The notes under the pieces are model-generated. The model was not told the DNA's origin. It did not search any database and worked only from the letters and a program-made list of their open reading frames with translations. Positions 1 through 4,909 of a stretch of DNA of 6,786 bases are shown here, in pieces (position 1 is the first letter of the stretch; each line of letters starts with the position of its first letter). Source of the stretch: a bacterium (GTDB taxonomy: Bacteria > Patescibacteriota > Gracilibacteria > JAUYGZ01); NCBI GenBank assembly GCA_030699855.1, contig JAUYKR010000132.1, forward strand, positions 1-6,786. Reading direction: 5' to 3'. The position numbers were made by a program, and so were the translations under genes.

Positions 1-1
1 T

Positions 2-964
2 GGGGTGGTGTTTGACGACAATTATGTCGCAGAACTTGACGTCATTGTTGGCGAGCATGTGGAACTAGTGCGTGCTTGCGGGCAGCTATCACCAAACAGT
101 CAGACCAATGCTGTTGTGGTAAAACTCCTGATACTCCAAAGAGAACTAGAACAAGTACTGAATGAGGTTGCGCTGCGTCAAGAACCCCTGAGCGAGGAGC
201 ACCTTGCCCGGGTGGCTGGCTTTGGCGAACTGCTTTCCGGCTCGGTTGTTTACGGAATTTTGTGCGAACTGGCTTTTCAGAGGGCTTTGGGATCCATCAC
301 TTCGGAATCAAGAGCGCATATCCAGGCGGCTGGCCTGCGCTTGGAAGACCTCAGCCCAGAACTTTTAGCTCCGCAAAGAAGCCCTCACCGGGGTAGTGCA
401 GGCAGCACAGTTGTGCCCGGGTTAGATCGACAAATCGTGCCATGGGCCGTTCAGGGTGAGGGGCTCGGCGATGTGAGGTTAGCAGTTGCCCAGGTTGTAC
501 TTCTAGACCCCCGCGAGCTTATCATTACGGCAGATTCTGAAAGATTTGATAATGTCCGAGTCGATGCCCCCACAACAAACAGAAGGATCCAGGATCTTGT
601 TCTCCAAGTTCAAGCACAGATATACCTTCTGCCCGGTTACCTCGTCGGAAGGCCAGATGGGAGAACGGCTGTCTTGGGTCGCAATGGTTCCGATACCTCT
701 GCTAGTATCTTGGCAGCAGCCCTTGGCGCCAGGCAAATGGTAAAAGTAACGAATGTAGATGGTATTTTTGATCGCGACCCCAGAACATCAGATGGCGCCT
801 TACTTCAGCCACATCTTGGTTACTCGCAAGCACTCTCAATTGTCTCCGCCGGTGGACACGTGCTTCACGGTCCAGCCATCGAGCGGGCTCGCGATGCCGG
901 TATCACCATTCGGGTCCGAAGCGTCGCGGGTTCACAGGATGCTGGGACAGTTATAGGGTCTTAA
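2..964 (+). CDS. Aspartate kinase family protein, 5'-truncated by window edge, catalytic domain only, divergent
   Basis: Aspartokinases phosphorylate aspartate at the head of the lysine/threonine/methionine pathway. The frame is open to the left edge, so the GTG at 5 is not a trustworthy start; the usual N-terminal KFGGTS motif is not seen and presumably lies upstream. Counting residues from that GTG, family landmarks are GELLSG (74-79), a strand reading LLDPRELIITAD (166-177), LGRNGSD (224-230, normally LGRGGSD), VTNVDGIFDRDPR (248-260, normally TDV..DPR) and GGHVLHG (283-289, normally GAKVLHP). It ends in TAA just after the kinase fold (DAGTVI), so there are no ACT regulatory domains and no fused homoserine dehydrogenase. 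Between GELLSG and the ELIITAD strand lie roughly 70 more residues than in E. coli LysC. Replacement of the ATP-site lysine and of the Asp in TDV makes normal activity doubtful. thrB follows after 44 bases. The family call is fairly sure; the function is not. Confidence 0.7.
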   Translation, partial: GVVFDDNYVAELDVIVGEHVELVRACGQLSPNSQTNAVVVKLLILQRELEQVLNEVALRQEPLSEEHLARVAGFGELLSGSVVYGILCELAFQRALGSITSESRAHIQAAGLRLEDLSPELLAPQRSPHRGSAGSTVVPGLDRQIVPWAVQGEGLGDVRLAVAQVVLLDPRELIITADSERFDNVRVDAPTTNRRIQDLVLQVQAQIYLLPGYLVGRPDGRTAVLGRNGSDTSASILAAALGARQMVKVTNVDGIFDRDPRTSDGALLQPHLGYSQALSIVSAGGHVLHGPAIERARDAGITIRVRSVAGSQDAGTVIGS

Positions 965-991
965 AAATTTTTCTGGGAGAAAATTCCTTAA

Positions 992-997
992 TATATT
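992..997 (+). promoter_or_regulatory. Possible -10 hexamer (TATATT) close to the thrB start
   Basis: TATATT lies 11 bases before the ATG at 1009, inside the AT-rich 44-base gap after the kinase gene. No purine-rich Shine-Dalgarno sits at normal distance; the GGGAGA at 975-980 is too far away. If this is a true -10 box, transcription would begin at or within a few bases of the ATG and give a leaderless or near-leaderless mRNA. No convincing -35 box was found. AT-rich gaps give such hexamers by chance, so this is tentative. Confidence 0.3.
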
Positions 998-1008
998 TAT
1001 TCACCTCT

Positions 1009-1938
1009 ATGTTCCAAAAAGTTCACAGCTTTGCTCCCGCAACGGTTGCCAACGTCGCCTGTGGCTTTGATGTTTTCGGCTTCGCGGTCGAACAGCCGGG
1101 TGACGAAGTGATGATCGAAAAAAGCTCGCAACCAGGAGTCCGAATAAAAAATATTTTGGGAGACGGTGGCTAGTTATCTTGGGAGGCGGAGAAAAATACC
1201 GCCAGTGTGGCGGTTATTGAGTTCTTGAAATATCTGGGGTCACATCAGGGGCTGTCCATTACTTTGCATAAGAAAATGCCTCTTGGAAGTGGTATGGGCT
1301 CCAGTGCCGCCAGCAGTGTGGCCGCCCTCTTGGCCGCCAACGAACTCTTGGGGCTACCGCTCGAAAGGAAAGAGCTCCTTCCTTTTGCCATGAAAGCAGA
1401 AGGAGAAGCCTGCGGGGCCGCCCACGCCGATAATGTTGCCCCAGCGCTCTACGGTGGGTTTGTTCTCATTCGCAGTTACGATCCCCTGGATGTTATATCG
1501 ATTCCTGCTCCTCCAGAGCTGTTTTGCACGCTCCTGCACATGGATATCGAAATCTGCACCAAAGATGCCAGGGACATGCTTCCACAGGAGGTTTCGCTCA
1601 AGAAAGCCATCTCCCAGTGGGGAAATACGGCCGGGCTTGTGGCTGGTCTGATGGGTGAGGATCTTGAACTCGTCGGCCGCTCGCTGCAAGATGTGATAGT
1701 TGAACCGGTGCGAGCGCAATTAATACCTGGATTTTACGATATCAAGCAGGCGGCCCTGAGGGCCGGAGCAATTGGTTGCAGTATTTCCGGGTCAGGGCCT
1801 TCGATTTTTGCTCTCAGCGGTTCCAAAGAAGCTGCTGATCAAATAGGGAAAGCTATGCAGGGGACAGCAGGCTTAAAAAGCCAAGTTTATACTTCTCCGA
1901 TCAATTCCGAGGGGGCTAAGATTTTATCGCGACAATAA
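1009..1938 (+). CDS. thrB: Homoserine kinase, full length but interrupted by an in-frame TAG at codon 55
   Basis: ThrB phosphorylates homoserine with ATP to O-phosphohomoserine, the substrate of ThrC encoded next door. Translating from ATG 1009 gives the typical N-terminus (SFAPATVANVACGFDVFG, residues 7-24), then GDGG (51-54), TAG at 1171-1173, then LSWEAEKNTASV in the same frame and on to TAA at 1938. Further landmarks, numbered on the whole frame, are the GHMP ATP loop PLGSGMGSSAAS (91-102), HADNVAP (139-145), DARDMLP (187-193), EPVRAQLIPGF (232-242) and ISGSGPS (259-265). The frame is 309 codons, the same as my count for E. coli ThrB, and the motifs fall at matching positions, so nothing is missing except sense at codon 55. 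If TAG is a real stop, restart at GTG 1207 would give 243 residues lacking the first substrate-binding strand and probably inactive. Possibilities are a recent nonsense mutation, a sequencing error, or amber readthrough. Family identity is very secure. Confidence 0.9.
1171..1173 (+). other. In-frame amber codon inside thrB
   Basis: TAG at codon 55, flanked by GGT GGC before and TTA TCT TGG after, with the homoserine kinase frame unchanged on both sides. By alignment from memory to E. coli ThrB (ADKLPSEPREN against DGG-TAG-LSWEAEKN) it replaces a lysine; AAG to TAG is a single base change. No frameshift is needed to restore the gene. Confidence 0.9.
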
Positions 1939-1941
1939 TAT
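1936..1941 (+). promoter_or_regulatory. Possible -10 hexamer (TAATAT) overlapping the thrB stop, before thrC
   Basis: TAATAT begins on the TAA stop of thrB and lies 12 bases before the thrC ATG at 1954. As at thrB, no Shine-Dalgarno is visible between it and the ATG. It could provide a leaderless thrC transcript independent of thrB translation. No clear -35 box is seen, and thrC may simply be co-transcribed with thrB; only 15 bases separate the two genes. Confidence 0.25.
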
Positions 1942-1953
1942 CCCTGTCAGATT

Positions 1954-3333
1954 ATGCTCTTCTCCTCAACAAAAAATCCTTCAGAAAAAATCTCCCTCAA
2001 ACAAGCCCTACTCCAAGGCCTGGCTCCAGATGGCGGGTTGTATGTCCCCGAAACGATTCCGCAGCTGGAAGTCAGGCGATTTGATGAGCTGAAAGTCGCA
2101 AACTATCAGCAGCTCTGCCTCGAGCTTGCCAAACTCTGGTATGGCCGGGATGTTCCCGAAGATGAACTCGAGCGCATGACTCACCTGGCTTATGATCAGC
2201 TCGAGCCCAAGGTGGTTAAACTCTCCGGTCAGCTTTCCGCTCTCGAACTCTTTCATGGCCCCACTCTTTCCTTCAAAGATTTTGGCGCGCGCATGCTGGC
2301 GCAAATGATCAATTATTTTGCCGGACAAGAGGGCAAACAGTACACCATCCTAGCCGCCACCTCCGGGGACACCGGTGTCGCAATTGCATCGGCATTCTCA
2401 GGAATGAGAAATATCAGAGTGGTCATTCTCTACCCCAAGGGTAAAGTCTCGCCTTTCCAGGAAAGCCAGATGCTGTCTCTCCAGGGCAATGTTCAGGTCT
2501 ATGCCGTCGCTGGCACCTTCGACGATTGTCAGAAAAACGTTAAGTGGGCTTTTGTCGACCCGGAACTTAAAATCATCAATCTCACATCCGCCAACTCGAT
2601 CAACATCGGCCGACTCATCCCCCAATCCTGGTACTACATCTACGCTTGTCTCCAGGTGCTTAGTACGGAGCCTGATACAGACCTGACCGTCTGCGTTCCC
2701 TCCGGGAACTTCGGTAACCTGACCGCCTGCTTACTGGCCAAACTTCAAGGTGCTCGTATCGGAAAAATTTTGGCGGCAACAAACATCAACGATATTGTTC
2801 CCCACTACCTAAAAACGGGTAAATTTACGCCACGACCGTCTCAGCTTACCCTCGCCAACTCCATGGATATCGGCAATCCCAGCAACTGGGAGCGCGTCCG
2901 CTACTACTTAGGGGAAGAGGTAGAATCAGCTCGCGAGACCCTCTGGGGTGCCAGCAAGACGGACGAGCAAATCAGGGCCGCCATCAGGCAGGCCTATAGG
3001 GACTATACTTATCTTCTCGACCCCCATGGGGCTATAGCTCTCCAGGCCCTCCTAGATTATCAGCAAGGTCATCCTGGTCCTGGCGTTGCCGTAATGACCG
3101 GGAGCCCCTATAAATATCGAGAACTGCTCCAGAACACAATTGGAGAACAGTTTTCTGACTGGCCAAGGCTTGCGGTAGACGCGGCGGCTCCAGAAATTCT
3201 TGAGAAAGATTATCCCGCTCTAAAAAGTGCTTTGATAAACAAAAAACCCGGATTCCACGTCGTTCGCGCTGAGGCCAATCGAGGGGAGGAGCCGGGTTTA
3301 TCCAAAAAATTTACTGCTGAGCTACGCCGGTGA
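1954..3333 (+). CDS. thrC: Threonine synthase
   Basis: This PLP enzyme converts O-phosphohomoserine to threonine and phosphate, the last step of threonine synthesis. The 459-residue protein opens with the family N-terminus (LLQGLAPDGGLYVPETIP, about 19-36) and carries the PLP lysine motif HGPTLSFKDFGARM (101-114, Lys108), ATSGDTG (135-141), VILYPKGKVSPFQE (157-170), the NSINIGRLIPQ stretch (214-224) and the phosphate-cradling PSGNFGNL (249-256). All look intact, and the layout matches the E. coli/Bacteroidetes type. The ATG at 1954 is 15 bases after thrB and puts the N-terminus where relatives begin. The usual end of the family falls near residues 430-431; the last 28 residues (432-459) look like an added tail. 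They are coded by the DNA that also holds the terminator and final codons of the convergent small gene, so the tail may be the by-product of a lost stop codon. Confidence 0.95.
   Translation: MLFSSTKNPSEKISLKQALLQGLAPDGGLYVPETIPQLEVRRFDELKVANYQQLCLELAKLWYGRDVPEDELERMTHLAYDQLEPKVVKLSGQLSALELFHGPTLSFKDFGARMLAQMINYFAGQEGKQYTILAATSGDTGVAIASAFSGMRNIRVVILYPKGKVSPFQESQMLSLQGNVQVYAVAGTFDDCQKNVKWAFVDPELKIINLTSANSINIGRLIPQSWYYIYACLQVLSTEPDTDLTVCVPSGNFGNLTACLLAKLQGARIGKILAATNINDIVPHYLKTGKFTPRPSQLTLANSMDIGNPSNWERVRYYLGEEVESARETLWGASKTDEQIRAAIRQAYRDYTYLLDPHGAIALQALLDYQQGHPGPGVAVMTGSPYKYRELLQNTIGEQFSDWPRLAVDAAAPEILEKDYPALKSALINKKPGFHVVRAEANRGEEPGLSKKFTAELRR
3244..3299 (-). terminator. Intrinsic terminator of the - strand small membrane protein gene
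   Basis: A perfect 8-bp inverted repeat (AAACCCGG at 3244-3251, CCGGGTTT at 3292-3299) flanks a 40-base loop. Read on the - strand, the second arm runs straight into a U-rich tract (CCGGGTTTTTTGTTTA), the classic intrinsic terminator layout, 11 bases beyond the TAA of the small gene. On the + strand there is no U run after the stem, so it should act only leftward. The long loop is a weakness; some internal pairing may shorten it. It lies wholly within thrC coding sequence. Confidence 0.5.
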
Positions 3334-3508
3334 TGACATTGGAAATAACTTGGGTGGGGTTCTCGTAAGCCTGAACGGCAAACTCGGTGACGCCTCCTGG
3401 ATAATTGACGGCATACATTCCCACGAGGACTAAGATGAGCGCTGTGAAGCTCATGGCGATAAAGATTCTCGCTCCGCGGTACTGGGATTGAAGTTCGGCT
3501 GGTGTCAT
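3311..3508 (-). CDS. Small single-pass membrane protein of unknown function (65 aa)
   Basis: I do not recognise this protein. It has a short polar N-terminus with basic residues (QYRGAR, 9-14), one strong hydrophobic helix from about residue 15 to 34 (IFIAMSFTALILVLVGMYAV), and a 31-residue polar tail (NYPGG to VAQQ). By the positive-inside rule the N-terminus would be cytoplasmic and the tail outside. There is no lipobox or signal-peptidase site that stands out, and it does not look like SecE or SecG. Evidence that it is real: a clear ATG, a sensible membrane-protein composition, an AT-rich 39-base divergent gap upstream suitable for a promoter, and a terminator-like hairpin with a U tract just after its TAA. 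Its last 23 bases overlap the end of thrC tail to tail. The gap before its ATG lacks a Shine-Dalgarno. Confidence 0.6.
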   Translation of the reverse strand: MTPAELQSQYRGARIFIAMSFTALILVLVGMYAVNYPGGVTEFAVQAYENPTQVISNVITGVAQQ

Positions 3509-3547
3509 GGAGTCAAAAAATAATTTCTTTCACACTCTAATAATACG
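3509..3547. promoter_or_regulatory. AT-rich divergent intergenic region between the small membrane protein and the oxidoreductase
   Basis: Only 39 bases separate two divergent starts (ATG 3508 on -, ATG 3548 on +), so promoters for both must be here or reach into the genes. On the - strand, TATTTT (3522-3517) lies 8 bases before the small gene's ATG and TATTAT (3545-3540) further up. On the + strand, TAATTT (3521-3526) and TAATAA (3538-3543) are candidate -10 boxes. Neither ATG has a Shine-Dalgarno. Exact boxes cannot be fixed by eye. Confidence 0.4.
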
Positions 3548-4852
3548 ATGGAAACGGAAAAACGTTACAAAGAAACATCGGAAATCCCAGTCGCCGCCGT
3601 CATCGGCGGCGGTGCAGCGGCCATGATGGCCGCCGTGGCGCTCAAAGAAACCTGTCCGCGAGCACGCGTGCTCTTGTTCGAAAAAAACCATCACTTGGGG
3701 GCGAAGGTCATCATCAGCGGCGGAGGCCGCTGCAACGTCACCACCGGACGGGAGGATCCAAAAGATCTGGTGTCTTTCTATCCCCGAGGCGGCAAGTACT
3801 TACTGTCTGCTTTCTACCACTTCCCTCCCCGCTCGGTAATGGACTGGTTTGAAGATCACGGCGTGCCTTTGAAAATCGAAGAAGATCTACGGGTCTTCCC
3901 TCGCTCGAACGACGGCGATGATGTGGTGGGCGCGCTGTCCAAAACCCTCAGCAGTCTTGGGGCGGAAGTTTTGCTGCGCTCCGCTGTTCAGTCGGTGGAA
4001 AGAGTTGGGGAAAAATTTCTCATTACGTACGGTCAAACTTCATCATCCGAACTGTCAGTCGACGGAGTGGTGGTCGCCACCGGCGGCAATGCCTACCGCC
4101 GTACCGGCTCCACTGGAGATGGCTACGCCTTCGCCAAAGCGTTGGGGCACAGCGTCACTCCTTTAGCGGCCTCGCTTCACGCCTTCGTGGCCGCCCAGCC
4201 CTGGGTGAAGGAGTTGGCCGGAGTGTCTTGGCAGCAAGCCGGAATCACCCTCAACTCGTCCGACGGAGCGCGGAACTACCACTTCCAAGGCCCCTTTGTT
4301 TTCACCCATCAAGGCATCAGCGGCCCCGCCATCTTCGCCCTCTCCAGCCTGTCGGCCTACGAGGAATTTTCTCCGCAGCGGCCGCTGACCCTGTACATAG
4401 ACTTCTTTCCGGAGCTCAGGAAAGAAGAGCTAGCCCAGCGCTGGCGGGAGCTGACAGACCAGCATCGGAAAAAACAGTGCTTGAATGTCGTCGACATGTT
4501 TCTGCCCCGATCGCTCAGCGGTATTTTACTCAGAGAGCTCGCTATACCGCCTGACCGATCTATCGCCGAACTGAGCAAGGCTCATCAGGAAAAAATTCTT
4601 CAATCTCTCAAAGGCTTTTCCCTCAGCCTGGTCGGCAAAATGGCCGGTGAGGAGTTTGTCACCGCCGGAGGCGTACCTCTGGAAGAAGTCGACCCCAGAA
4701 CCATGGCTTCAAAAATCTGCCCAGGTCTCTCCTTCGCCGGAGAGGTTTTGGATATCGACGGCTTTACCGGCGGCTACAACCTCCAAGCCGCCTGGGCCAC
4801 GGGCAGGCTGGCCGGAGAAAGCCTCGGCAATATGCTCACGCAGTCTGACTGA
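3548..4852 (+). CDS. FAD-dependent oxidoreductase, HI0933/BaiN family
   Basis: A flavoprotein of the HI0933-like family (related to BaiN and YhiN), whose members bind FAD and are mostly uncharacterised reductases or dehydrogenases; the physiological substrate cannot be read from sequence. The 434-residue protein has the N-terminal dinucleotide-binding loop AAVIGGGAAAMMAA (16-29) ending in the acidic LLFEK strand (42-46), the signature GAKVIISGGGRCNVT (51-65), VVVATGGNAYRRTGSTGDGYAFAKALGH (within 174-201), FTHQGISGPAIF (252-263), FVTAGGVPLEEVDPRTMASK (370-389) and the closing FAD motif FAGEVLDIDGFTGGYNLQAAWATGRLAG (within 396-423). Length and motif order are normal. The ATG is 39 bases from the divergent small gene and no Shine-Dalgarno precedes it; the first 15 or so residues are a polar extension before the FAD loop. 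It is not a threonine-pathway enzyme, and its link to its neighbours may be only positional. Confidence 0.9.
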   Translation: METEKRYKETSEIPVAAVIGGGAAAMMAAVALKETCPRARVLLFEKNHHLGAKVIISGGGRCNVTTGREDPKDLVSFYPRGGKYLLSAFYHFPPRSVMDWFEDHGVPLKIEEDLRVFPRSNDGDDVVGALSKTLSSLGAEVLLRSAVQSVERVGEKFLITYGQTSSSELSVDGVVVATGGNAYRRTGSTGDGYAFAKALGHSVTPLAASLHAFVAAQPWVKELAGVSWQQAGITLNSSDGARNYHFQGPFVFTHQGISGPAIFALSSLSAYEEFSPQRPLTLYIDFFPELRKEELAQRWRELTDQHRKKQCLNVVDMFLPRSLSGILLRELAIPPDRSIAELSKAHQEKILQSLKGFSLSLVGKMAGEEFVTAGGVPLEEVDPRTMASKICPGLSFAGEVLDIDGFTGGYNLQAAWATGRLAGESLGNMLTQSD

Positions 4853-4894
4853 TCGCCTCGCGGGAATTTTCGTTTTGTACTACCATATATCCGC

Positions 4895-4900
4895 TAATCT
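4895..4900 (+). promoter_or_regulatory. Possible -10 hexamer (TAATCT) close to the thrS start
   Basis: TAATCT ends 9 bases before the thrS ATG in the 57-base gap after the oxidoreductase gene. A TTGTAC at 4875-4880 resembles a -35 box but its 14-base spacing is short. There is no Shine-Dalgarno. The gap is too short for a T-box or other thrS leader. The first TAA of this hexamer is also the in-frame stop that fixes the N-terminus of thrS. Confidence 0.3.
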
Positions 4901-4909
4901 TTCAGCTCT

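Noticed and set aside
966..985. Hairpin TTTTCT/AGAAAA with GGG loop between the kinase gene and thrB
   Set aside because: Weak, AT-rich, short stem with no following U tract; not convincing as a terminator or regulatory structure.
1171..1173. Pyrrolysine or programmed frameshift at the thrB TAG
   Set aside because: The frame is the same on both sides, so no shift is needed; homoserine kinase has no known pyrrolysine and no Pyl machinery is visible. Mutation or general amber decoding are simpler.
1207..1938. Reading thrB as a stand-alone 243-residue gene from GTG 1207
   Set aside because: The preceding 198 bases encode the conserved homoserine kinase N-terminus in the same frame, so 1207 is an internal valine codon rather than a natural start.
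4853..4909. T-box or other threonine-responsive leader before thrS
   Set aside because: Only 57 bases lie between the genes, with no stem structure or T-box sequence; too short for such an element.
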